From: Devosia lacusdianchii
Lineage (GTDB): Bacteria > Pseudomonadota > Alphaproteobacteria > Rhizobiales > Devosiaceae
Direction: 5' to 3'
Length of the DNA: 64,000 bases
Assembly: GCF_022429625.1 (NCBI RefSeq)
Contig: NZ_CP092483.1
Span: 1,426,001-1,490,000, forward strand
Shown here piece by piece: positions 30,553 to 38,004 of this stretch. The first letter of the stretch is position 1. Each line of letters begins with the position of its first letter. The notes under the pieces are model-generated. The model ran no database searches. It was not told where the DNA came from and saw only the letters and a program-made list of their open reading frames with translations. The position numbers and the translations under genes are program-made.

Positions 30553-30570
30553 GCTCCGATGGAGCTTTTT
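30553..30570 (+). terminator. Rho-independent terminator
   Basis: GCTCC-GAT-GGAGC with AAAAA before it and TTTTT directly after, 19 bases past the stop of the membrane-protein gene. Confidence 0.8.
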
Positions 30571-30659
30571 GGCCCGGAGGCCACGAAGGCTGCGCCCGAA
30601 TGATTGGGCTGTGTGCAAGTGAAAGGTGTTGGTGAGGGCAATATCCAATACACGCACCA

Positions 30660-30745
30660 GCGTTCCCTCGGGCTCGACCCGAGAGCCACTCCCAACACGG
30701 CACAAGCGGCGATAGACCTCGGATCAGCCGAAGGTGACGATCGAG
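30660..30745. repeat. Two-hairpin intergenic repeat (CCCTCGGG family)
   Basis: Begins GCGTTCCCTCGGGCTCGACCCGAG and continues with a GCCACTC spacer as in the copy at 24064, including a shared CACAAGCGGC-like segment and a decayed second hairpin (CCTCGGATCAGCCGAAGG). Confidence 0.6.
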
Positions 30746-30880
30746 CAAGCGGCAATCTCCACCACCACGATGTCATTCCGGCCCCCGGGTCGCTTCGCGC
30801 CCGAGGACAGGCTGCGGCCGTAATCAATGTCCGTGGCGATCCGCGCCAATCACCCCTTCGCCAATCACACCCACCGGGTC

Positions 30881-30973
30881 GTCACCCTCGGGCTTGACCC
30901 GAGGGCTCTGCACTTTCTGAGCGCCGGCTAAAGCATAGACCCCTCGGGTCAAGCCCGAGGGTGACGATCGAGG
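30881..30973. repeat. Mirror-pair intergenic repeat (CCCTCGGG family)
   Basis: GTCACCCTCGGGCTTGACCC at the left and its inverse complement (GGGTCAAGCCCGAGGGTGAC) at the right enclose about 50 bases including GCTCTGCACTT. Each end also folds by itself. It is nearly the same as the element at 33513. Confidence 0.75.
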
Positions 30974-31187
30974 GCGAGGATGACACTCCCACCCTATTCC
31001 CCTTATCCCCGCCCTCAACACCCATGCCATACTTCCCCCGTTGCCCACGTCAGAGCCCAGTCATGACGAGTGATGGTCGTGGGGATAGCCGGAGGAGGAG
31101 GGGTCGCCTTCCTTGTGCGGGGGAAATTCGGCAGCCGCGCCTGCAATATTGGTAGCGCCTGAACCCGGACCCGCTAGACAACCCGGC

Positions 31188-31248
31188 ATGGTGGCGAGGC
31201 AACTGCCTCAACACAAACTACCCATCGAGGCAGATGCCTCGCCACCAT
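31188..31248. repeat. Large inverted repeat
   Basis: A 22-base arm at 31188-31209 (starting ATGGTGGCGAGGCA) is the inverse complement of 31227-31248 (ending TGCCTCGCCACCAT) with one mismatch, separated by 17 bases. Within each arm GAGGCA/TGCCTC also pair. Unlike the other repeats in composition. It lies 138 bases before the molybdopterin oxidoreductase. Confidence 0.7.
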
Positions 31249-31385
31249 CGCTCTACTCGCGGGCGAACACGGGACGACACGACAACCGCACCACAGGCGG
31301 CGCTTCCGCACGCATTCACGTCGCGAATGCCGCCCATCACCCCAATTCAATTGAGCGCCGGCCCGCCCTCGGCTACTTTCGCGCC

Positions 31386-33485
31386 ATGAACCAATCTGTC
31401 GCCATTCGCACCGCCCGCTCGGTCTGCCCGCATGATTGCCCATCCGCCTGCGCGCTAGATGTCGACATCATCGATAACGGCACCATCGGCCGCGTTCGTG
31501 GCGCCAAGGATGATCCCTATACGGCCGGCGTCATCTGCGAAAAAGTCGCCCGCTACGCCGAGCGCGTCCACCACCCGGAGCGCCTGACCCAGCCGCTGCG
31601 TCGTGTCGGCCCCAAAGGCGCCGGCCAGTGGCAGCCCATCTCCTGGGACGAAGCCCTCGACGAAATCGCCGCTCGCTTCACCGCCATCGAAGCCGAACAC
31701 GGCGCTGAAGCCATCTGGCCCTATTACTACGCCGGCACTATGGGCCACGTGCACCGCGACGGCATCGACCGCCTGCGCGCCGCCAAGGGCTATTCCCGCC
31801 AATACGACACCATCTGCACCGGCACCGCCTGGCCGGGCTTCATCGCCGGCACCGGCATGCTCGGCGGCGTCAATCCCGAGCAGATGGCCGAAAGCGACTG
31901 CGTCGTCATCTGGGGCACCAATGCCGTGCACACCCAGGTCAACGTCATGACCCATGCCATGCGCGCCAGGAAGGAACGCAAGGCCAAGGTCGTCGTCATC
32001 GACATCTACGAAACCGCCACCATGGCCCAGGCCGACATGGGCCTCGTGCTGCGCCCCGGCACCGACGGTGCGCTGGCCGTTTCGGTCATGCACATCCTGC
32101 TGCGCGACAACCTCGCCGATCGCGCCTACATGGCCAAATACACCGACTTTGGTCCCGACTTCGAAGCCCATCTCGCGACCAAAACGCCGGAATGGGCCGC
32201 CGAGATCACTGGCCTTTCCGTCGAGCAGATCACCGCCTTCGCCCACCTCGTCGGCACCACTCCGCGCAGCTACTTCCGCCTCGGCTATGGCTTCACCCGC
32301 CAGCGCAATGGTTCCACCGCCATGCATGCGGCACTCTGTATCCCCGCCATGACCGGCGCCTGGCAGCATCGCGGCGGTGGCGCCTTCCACTCCAATTCCG
32401 GTACCTGGAAGCTCGACAAGTCCCGCCTCGAAGGCACGCATCTGCAAAAGGGCGACCCACGCTGGCTCGACATGTCCGAAATTGGCCCCATCCTGTCAGG
32501 CGACGCCAAGGCTCTCAAGGGCGGCGGTCAGGTCAAGGCCATGATCGTCCAGAACACCAACCCGGCCTCGGTCGCGCCCGACCAGACGCGCACCCATGCT
32601 GGCTTCGCCCGCGAGGACCTCTTCCTCGTCGTGCACGAACAGTTCATGACCGAAACGGCTGAGTTTGCCGATATCGTCCTGCCGGCCACCATGTTCCTCG
32701 AACACAATGACTATTACACCCGTGGCGGCCACACCCGTGTCCTCTACGGCCCCGCCGTCATCGAGCGCCTCGCCGGCACCAAATCCAACCACGAAGTCAT
32801 CAACGCCCTGGCCCTGCGCCTCGGCCTCGACGACGACATTTTCCGCACCACCGACCGCGACGTTGTCGCCGAAACCTTCCGCCGCTCGAACTATCCCGAT
32901 CTGGCTGAGGTCGAGAAGTCGGGCTTCGTCGATCGCGAGCGTCCCGATTCCGTCGCCCGTTTTGCCGACGGCTTTGCCTGGCCCGACAAGCGCTTCCGCT
33001 TCGCCCCCGACTGGGAGGCAACCCGCATTAAGAAGGGCTATCTCTGGACGTGCGATCCCGCCGATATGCCGCGCTTCGCCGACCATTGGGACATCATCGA
33101 GGCTGCCGATGCGGAGCACCCGTTCCGCCTCGCCACCAGCCCGGCCCGTGCCTTCCTCAATTCCAGCTTCAACGAAACCCCCGGCAGCCAGAAGCGCGAA
33201 GGCGTTCCCTCGGTCTTCATCCATCCCGATGACGCTGCACGGCTCGGCATTGCCGACGGCGAATTCGTCACCGTCGGCAATGGCAGGGGCAATGTCGACC
33301 TCACCGCCCGTATCCGCACCGGCCTGCCCACCGGCGTGCTGATTGCCGAGGGACTGCACCAGAACAAGGCCCACCGCGGCGGCAAAGGCATCAACACCCT
33401 GACCAACGCCACGCCAGCCCCACCCTTCGGCGGCGCCACCTTCCACGACGCAGCGGTCTGGATCAGGCGGGCTGAGCTTCAGTAG
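31386..33485 (+). CDS. Molybdopterin-dependent oxidoreductase
   Basis: 699 residues from the ATG at 31386. The N-terminus carries the [4Fe-4S] ligands Cys14, Cys18, Cys22 and Cys51 (C-x3-C-x3-C-x28-C). Molybdopterin oxidoreductase motifs follow (GAGQWQPISWDEALDEIA; CVVIWGTNAVHTQ), and a C-terminal molydopterin dinucleotide-binding domain occupies about 580-699 (IHPDDAARLGIADGEFVTV). DMSO-reductase superfamily; no signal peptide, so probably cytoplasmic. No small subunit is adjacent, as in single-subunit BisC-like or formate-dehydrogenase-like enzymes. The substrate cannot be told. Confidence 0.9.
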   Translation: MNQSVAIRTARSVCPHDCPSACALDVDIIDNGTIGRVRGAKDDPYTAGVICEKVARYAERVHHPERLTQPLRRVGPKGAGQWQPISWDEALDEIAARFTAIEAEHGAEAIWPYYYAGTMGHVHRDGIDRLRAAKGYSRQYDTICTGTAWPGFIAGTGMLGGVNPEQMAESDCVVIWGTNAVHTQVNVMTHAMRARKERKAKVVVIDIYETATMAQADMGLVLRPGTDGALAVSVMHILLRDNLADRAYMAKYTDFGPDFEAHLATKTPEWAAEITGLSVEQITAFAHLVGTTPRSYFRLGYGFTRQRNGSTAMHAALCIPAMTGAWQHRGGGAFHSNSGTWKLDKSRLEGTHLQKGDPRWLDMSEIGPILSGDAKALKGGGQVKAMIVQNTNPASVAPDQTRTHAGFAREDLFLVVHEQFMTETAEFADIVLPATMFLEHNDYYTRGGHTRVLYGPAVIERLAGTKSNHEVINALALRLGLDDDIFRTTDRDVVAETFRRSNYPDLAEVEKSGFVDRERPDSVARFADGFAWPDKRFRFAPDWEATRIKKGYLWTCDPADMPRFADHWDIIEAADAEHPFRLATSPARAFLNSSFNETPGSQKREGVPSVFIHPDDAARLGIADGEFVTVGNGRGNVDLTARIRTGLPTGVLIAEGLHQNKAHRGGKGINTLTNATPAPPFGGATFHDAAVWIRRAELQ

Positions 33486-33512
33486 CGCATTTGGCACCCC
33501 CACTCACTGCAC

Positions 33513-33602
33513 GTCACCCTCGGGCTTGACCCGAGGGCTCTTCACTTGCCGAGTGCTGATGAAGTGCAGTCCCCTCGGGTCAAGCCCGAGGATGACGATC
33601 GA
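33513..33602. repeat. Mirror-pair intergenic repeat (CCCTCGGG family)
   Basis: Same design and nearly the same ends as the copy at 30881: GTCACCCTCGGGCTTGACCC at the left, CCCTCGGGTCAAGCCCGAGG with TGACGATCGAG at the right. It lies between two convergent genes and may act as a two-way transcription stop. Confidence 0.75.
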
Positions 33603-33616
33603 GTTTGCAGGGCGCG

Positions 33617-34387
33617 TCACGCGACGTAAGCCCCCCAAAAGAAATACCCGGTCATGAACAGCCCATAGATAATCACCGCCACGCGAATCCATTGCGTGGG
33701 GATCAAATGGGCATTTCGTGCCGCGACATAGCCGCCGACGACGACACCAACCAGGGCGATCGAGCCATGGTACCAGTCGATCGACCCGCTCAGCGCGAAC
33801 CGCGCCACCGCGACCAGCGCCACGGTCGACGAGATGAACAGCTTCAGCCCGTTCATCGCGTGGATGTCGCTCATCCCCGCGGTGGCGAGGAAAGCGAGCA
33901 GCAGAATGCCCAGCCCGGCATTGAAGAACCCGCCATAGACGCAGACGCCGGCGAGGAACAGCAGCAGCAGCGCCGTCCCCGCCACCTTCATGCCGCGCCG
34001 CCCGCCACCATGCGCTGCCACGAGCCCATTGAGCCGGTTGCCGAAGATGAACAGCAGCACGGCAAACAGCATCAGCCACGGCACCACCAGCGAGAACAAC
34101 TCGTCCGACACCACCAGCAGCAGTTCCGCGCCCACATAGCCGAACACCGCCGCCACGATGCCGTAGAGCACCAGCCGATCCTTGTACTTGGCCATGGCGT
34201 GCCAATAGCCAAACGCTCCGCTCACATAGCCGGGCAGGGCGGCATAGGTGTTCGACGCATTGGCAATCACCGGCGGCACCCCCGCCAGCAGCAGGGCTGG
34301 GAACACGATAAACGAGCCACCGCCCGCCAAAGAGTTCAACGCCCCGCCTATCAGGCCGGCTACCAGCAGAAACAACGTCTCGATCAT
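33617..34387 (-). CDS. TauE/SafE (TSUP) family permease
   Basis: 256 residues from the ATG at 34387 (a GTG five codons upstream is an alternative). Seven or eight membrane helices with the family's inverted-repeat signatures (LIGGALNSLAGGGSFIVFPALLLAGVPP; ANASNTYAALPGYVSGAFGY; GGFFNAGLGILLLAFL). TSUP members move sulfite, sulfoacetate and other anions; the substrate here is unknown. Convergent with the molybdopterin oxidoreductase across a repeat. Confidence 0.88.
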   Translation of the reverse strand: MIETLFLLVAGLIGGALNSLAGGGSFIVFPALLLAGVPPVIANASNTYAALPGYVSGAFGYWHAMAKYKDRLVLYGIVAAVFGYVGAELLLVVSDELFSLVVPWLMLFAVLLFIFGNRLNGLVAAHGGGRRGMKVAGTALLLLFLAGVCVYGGFFNAGLGILLLAFLATAGMSDIHAMNGLKLFISSTVALVAVARFALSGSIDWYHGSIALVGVVVGGYVAARNAHLIPTQWIRVAVIIYGLFMTGYFFWGAYVA

Positions 34388-34731
34388 CAGCTCTGTCCCC
34401 AACCCACGATGTCATTCCGGCTAAGGCCGGAATCCATCCTGAGGGCTCTCAGCAATGCCCATACCCCCAGAAAACACCCCGGCCCAACACATTTGTCTGA
34501 TTGCAGCCATCACCCGAAACGATCGCAGCCCAGCCATGCCGTTGACAAAACCCGCGCTGGGGATCATATCGCGCTCAGGTCGCTGGCACCCGCCGCTCGC
34601 CGGAAGCAATTCCGACGGTGAAGTCCAGACCAAGCGAAAGACACGAACTCCGGTTCATCTTTGCGAGGCGCACCATGGCAATGCGAGCTCCCATGAAACA
34701 GTCGCCTCATGCAAATGAGAGGACCTAAGTC
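34388..34731. other. Intergenic region between TSUP permease and glyoxalase-type gene
   Basis: 344 bases without a supported gene. It contains a half copy of the GTCAT repeat (34409-34450) and a TTGACA at 34542-34547 with CATATC at 34565-34570 (17-base spacing), a possible promoter for the gene at 34732 with a long leader. I see nothing else. Confidence 0.5.
34409..34450. repeat. Half copy of the GTCAT-family repeat
   Basis: ATGTCATTCCGGC...GCCGGAATCCATCCTGAGGGCTCTC. It matches the left half of the element at 15025 over its whole length, with a few changes, and folds as one hairpin. Confidence 0.65.
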
Positions 34732-35172
34732 ATGTCGTTTTCACTGGATATTCCGTCCGCCCAAACCCTCAAATCCGAAGCAAAGGCTCTGCGCGAAGAG
34801 CGCTCGAGGGCCGGCGAAACCTTGTCTCACGGCGCCGCCCTTGAGGTCGTCGCCCGTGCCCACGGTTTCCGCGACTGGAACACCGCCCGCGCCTCGCTAC
34901 CCGACCGCGTGGCCGCTCCGTTCCAGGTCGGCAACCGGGTCAAGGGGCTGTACCTCGATCAGCCATTCACCGGCATGCTCATCGGCGTGCAGCTGATGAG
35001 CGATATGCAGCACTATAAGGTGACCGTGAATTTTGACGAACCCGTCAACGTCACGCCCACCTTTATGTTCGCCGCTCACCGCCAGCGCGTCGTCGCCACC
35101 GTGGATATCCACGGCATCTCGTCGGCCCTACGCGGCAACGGCAATCCGCAAATGGTGCTGCGGCGAGCATGA
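34732..35172 (+). CDS. Glyoxalase-superfamily (Glyoxalase_8-like) protein
   Basis: 146 residues. The N-terminal 60 residues (AQTLKSEAKALREERS...LSHGAALEVVARAHGFRDWNTARA) match the small helical domain often called Glyoxalase_8, which occurs alone or attached to other domains. The remaining part is a short beta-rich segment with NRVKGLYLDQPFTGMLIG. Enzymatic activity is not established. A strong hairpin follows. Confidence 0.7.
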   Translation: MSFSLDIPSAQTLKSEAKALREERSRAGETLSHGAALEVVARAHGFRDWNTARASLPDRVAAPFQVGNRVKGLYLDQPFTGMLIGVQLMSDMQHYKVTVNFDEPVNVTPTFMFAAHRQRVVATVDIHGISSALRGNGNPQMVLRRA

Positions 35173-35183
35173 CCGCCGCATCT

Positions 35184-35224
35184 GATGGAAGGCAGGTCAC
35201 CAATAAGTGGCCTTGCCTTCCATC
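35184..35224. terminator. Strong hairpin between glyoxalase-type gene and GST
   Basis: GATGGAAGGCA (35184-35194) and TGCCTTCCATC (35214-35224) form a perfect 11-bp stem, with an inner GGTCAC/GTGGCC stem (one mismatch). No T-tract follows on the plus strand. Probably a terminator or mRNA end. Confidence 0.6.
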
Positions 35225-35266
35225 GTAAAGCGCCGATATATCGACGCACTCCCTACTAAAACGGAT

Positions 35267-35971
35267 ATGGCGATGACCACCCAGACCAAACCGATCGAGG
35301 CCTACTCGCTGCCCACCCCGAACGGGCAGAAGGTCCACATCCTGCTCGAAGAATTGGGCGTCCCGTGGAATTATCACCGCATCGATATCGGCAAGGGCGA
35401 ACAATTCACCCCCGAATTCCTGGCTATCTCACCCAACAACAAGATTCCCGCCATCGTCGACCCCGAGGGCCCTGATGGTCAGCCCATCTCGATCTTCGAA
35501 TCTGGCGCTATTCTCAAATATCTCGGCCTCAAGTTCGGCCAGTTCTACCCGACCGACCCGCGCCAGCAGGTCAAGGTCGATGAATGGCTGTTCTGGCAGG
35601 TTGGCGGCTTCGGCCCGATGCTGGGCCAGAACAACCACTTCAACGTCTACGCACCCGAGAAAATCCCCTATGCGCAGAAGCGGTATACCGACGAAACCCA
35701 CCGCCTGTTCCGCGTGCTGAACAAGCAGCTTGAGGGCAGGGACTACATTGCCGGCGACTATTCCATCGCCGACATCGCCAGCATCGGCTGGGCCCAGGGC
35801 TGGGAGCGCTACGGCATTTCGCGGACCGAACTGCCGAATTTCGCTGCCTGGCTCGACCGCCTTAATGCCCGTCCCGCCGTGGCGCGTGGCCTCAACTGGG
35901 GTAAAGACACCCACGTGAACAACCTGGCCACCGACAAGGAAGCCCAGAAGATTCTGTTCAATCAGCGCTGA
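35267..35971 (+). CDS. Glutathione S-transferase, YfcG-like
   Basis: 234 residues from ATG 35267 (a second ATG two codons later is also possible). The N-terminal thioredoxin-fold domain has the Nu-class opening (YSLPTPNGQKVHILLEELG) and the cis-Pro region NNKIPAIVDPEG, with the glutathione-binding IFESGAILKYL. The C-terminal helical domain contains QVGGFGPMLGQNNHF. YfcG-type enzymes reduce disulfides with glutathione rather than conjugating. Cytoplasmic; stress-type role inferred. Confidence 0.9.
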   Translation: MAMTTQTKPIEAYSLPTPNGQKVHILLEELGVPWNYHRIDIGKGEQFTPEFLAISPNNKIPAIVDPEGPDGQPISIFESGAILKYLGLKFGQFYPTDPRQQVKVDEWLFWQVGGFGPMLGQNNHFNVYAPEKIPYAQKRYTDETHRLFRVLNKQLEGRDYIAGDYSIADIASIGWAQGWERYGISRTELPNFAAWLDRLNARPAVARGLNWGKDTHVNNLATDKEAQKILFNQR

Positions 35972-36490
35972 CTATTGGCTGGCCTCAACCTCGGGTTCGG
36001 GTATCACCCTGACCCAATCCTCGCCCTGGCAGATGACGTTGAACAGAACACAGCCATTGAGCCGTACCGCATCCGGTCCCAGCATTTCCATATAGCCCGA
36101 ATAGATGTTGCCATCCTGCGGGTTATAGACCTCTCCGTCATATATCCCCGGCTTGCTGCCGGGCCTTAAGGTGACGATCTGTAATCCCAGCATTGGCCGG
36201 TTGCGCAGTTCTGGGTCTTTGTTGCGCGCATCGGTAAAGCTCTCGACCGGCATACTCTGTGCTGCCGCGATTTCCTCCGGAGTCAGTCCTTCGGTCGGCA
36301 CCACGATTTTGCTGAGCGTCCCGCACCAGCCCTCAGGGCAGGGGGCAATGGTTACTTCCGACAGCAGCAACGTGCGCCAGATGCCCTCGATCGGATCCGC
36401 GATGATTGGCACGGGCTCCTGTGACACGGCTGCCATCGTCCCGCCAAGCACTGCCGCCAGCACCAGTATCGACCTGATCCAGTTTCCCAT
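35972..36490 (-). CDS. Secreted DUF2147 protein
   Basis: 172 residues from the ATG at 36490, adjoining the GST stop without a gap. A signal peptide ends near residue 24 (MAAVSQ). The mature domain (PIEGIWRT; DGEVYNPQDGNIYSGYMEM; LNGCVLFNVICQGEDWVRV) is DUF2147, a lipocalin-like periplasmic fold of unknown role. Four cysteines probably form disulfides. Confidence 0.82.
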   Translation of the reverse strand: MGNWIRSILVLAAVLGGTMAAVSQEPVPIIADPIEGIWRTLLLSEVTIAPCPEGWCGTLSKIVVPTEGLTPEEIAAAQSMPVESFTDARNKDPELRNRPMLGLQIVTLRPGSKPGIYDGEVYNPQDGNIYSGYMEMLGPDAVRLNGCVLFNVICQGEDWVRVIPEPEVEASQ

Positions 36491-36695
36491 CCCGACGCAC
36501 TCCGCTAGCCAAGCTCGTTTCCCGATTCGAGCATCGCGCACCTGACGATTACCCGCCATTCTCCCACCGAACAAACCAATTAGCGGTCGCAATGCCGGTA
36601 GAAGTGCCCGCTTGGCTTCACTGTTGTTCGTCCAGCGCCGCTGGCGGCAGAAACCGCTTGCCATCCCCCACCTCGCCCGCTATCCAGCCCGTGCC

Positions 36696-36788
36696 GGAGA
36701 GGTGGCCGAGTGGTCGAAGGCACGCCCCTGCTAAGGGCGCAGATGGTGATGAACTGTCTCGAGGGTTCGAATCCCTTCCTCTCCGCCA
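36696..36788 (+). tRNA. tRNA-Ser (GCU)
   Basis: Acceptor stem GGAGAGG (36696-36702) pairs with CCTCTCC (36778-36784), discriminator G, and the CCA end is encoded (36786-36788). The anticodon stem CGCCC/GGGCG (36723-36727, 36735-36739) holds the loop CTGCTAA with anticodon GCT at 36730-36732. A long variable arm and GGTTCGAAT T-loop fit a class II serine tRNA. It decodes AGC and AGU. Confidence 0.96.
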
Positions 36789-36948
36789 TTCCCCATGGTT
36801 TGAGTTTTCAACAACCTGGAATTCCGGGCTCCGCCAGCTTTGGCCGCGAGCGGCGGCGGTTCGTACAAATTGAGCTTCATTGCTCATAATCCCGAAGCAC
36901 AAAACTCACGGCTCCCTATCGATTGTCCCGCCCCGATGGAGGTCGCGG

Positions 36949-37527
36949 ATGAATATGAAGGTAGTACGTGCGGCAGCGACCGGCCTGGTCCTTGGCGGTC
37001 TCGTCCTGGCACCCAGGGAAATGCTGGACGTGGTCCGCTGGGTGGCGGTTGCGGCAATCATCGCTGGCGCGGCCTGGCACTACTTGCTGCGTGATGCCTC
37101 CCGGCCCCAGGCGAACCCAACGGGTCAGCCAGTCAACTCCGGATCGTCGGCTGTACTCGTGGTGTCGATTACTGATTCCGCGGGCCGAACTGTCGAGACT
37201 GCCGAACGGCAATTGTTCAAGAACGCAATAATGCAATGCGTTCGCGCAAGTGACCGCGTGGCCGACATTGACGGGCGGCTGTATTCGATCCACCTGCTCA
37301 ATGTGGCCCCGGACCTTGCTGAAGGAATAGGCAACCGCATCTGCGAGCAACTCCAGGACCTCATTGTCTTCGATAATGCTGGAGCCATCAAACAAATTGG
37401 CGTCAGTGTTGGTGGAGTTACTTCGTTTTCTGGTCCTCTGCCGGACGGACAGAGAATTGCTCGAGAGAATCTTGCCAAGTTAGAGAAAATGCGGGGTGTG
37501 AACGTTCTGATGTCTAGGGCGGCGTGA
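36949..37527 (+). CDS. Membrane protein with degenerate GGDEF-like domain
   Basis: 192 residues from ATG 36949 after a GGAGG site. Two hydrophobic segments lie in the first 45 residues. The rest (about 65-185) follows the order of a GGDEF domain: a VLVVSITDSAG strand, a long helix, ASDRVADIDGRLYSIHLLN where R-x-GGDEF-x-x-L-L is expected, the NRICEQL helix, and the QIGVSVGGVTS strand. The GGDEF residues themselves are DGRLY, so cyclase activity is very unlikely. It is the first gene before the Lap-type export operon. The fold call is by eye and needs a profile test. Confidence 0.55.
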   Translation: MNMKVVRAAATGLVLGGLVLAPREMLDVVRWVAVAAIIAGAAWHYLLRDASRPQANPTGQPVNSGSSAVLVVSITDSAGRTVETAERQLFKNAIMQCVRASDRVADIDGRLYSIHLLNVAPDLAEGIGNRICEQLQDLIVFDNAGAIKQIGVSVGGVTSFSGPLPDGQRIARENLAKLEKMRGVNVLMSRAA

Positions 37528-37630
37528 GACTTTCCGGCAACATATCAGCTGCCGAATTCTTGTTGGCCTAGCTCAACGCTTGCTCGAAGTTATGTGATGC
37601 AGTAATCATGAACCCTCGTGGAGGGGGCTC

Positions 37631-37993
37631 ATGCGATTTTCGTTGATGCGTAGCGCGGTTGCGGGACTGGTATTGTTCTGCACCGCTGGGACTATTCAGG
37701 CTGCCGACCTTGCGGGTGGTTACCGCGGGGCGTGCGTTTCCTATTCGCAGTCCGATCTCGCCAATCAGTCACCCGACGTTATCCGTCAAACCGTGTGGTC
37801 CAATCTGGACAATGCCAAGAGTGCCATGAACGAGCCGTCGGTTCTGGCTTCCACGCGCCCATCCTTCGTTTGGGCGATGGAAGCGCGCTGGGCCTGCGAG
37901 GCTGCGGCCGGTTACTTGGAAACCGGTCATTTCGACACTGCGTCAATTCAGAAGTGTGATTGCTTTTACCAGCGTCACCTCTCGTTCAGGTAG
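37631..37993 (+). CDS. Small secreted cysteine-containing protein
   Basis: 120 residues after GGAGGGGG. A signal peptide ends near residue 24 (TIQAA). The mature part has four cysteines, including a KCDCFYQRH end, and no family I recognise. It precedes the TolC-type gene by 11 bases, so it is in the export operon and could be a periplasmic accessory to it. Confidence 0.65.
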   Translation: MRFSLMRSAVAGLVLFCTAGTIQAADLAGGYRGACVSYSQSDLANQSPDVIRQTVWSNLDNAKSAMNEPSVLASTRPSFVWAMEARWACEAAAGYLETGHFDTASIQKCDCFYQRHLSFR

Positions 37994-38004
37994 CGTGTAA
38001 GCAC

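Larger units (their letters stand above)
30571..31385. other. Gene-free stretch filled with repeats
   Basis: About 0.8 kb without a gene I can support. It holds the repeats at 30660 and 30881, a partial GTCAT-family copy near 30770 (ATGTCATTCCGGC), and the large inverted repeat at 31188. Some open frames pass through but follow repeat sequence. The promoter of the molybdopterin oxidoreductase should lie near the right end; I see no clear consensus. Confidence 0.6.

Noticed and set aside
31113..31385. Longer start for the molybdopterin oxidoreductase
   Set aside because: The added codons run through the 31188 inverted repeat; the iron-sulfur domain begins right after the ATG at 31386.
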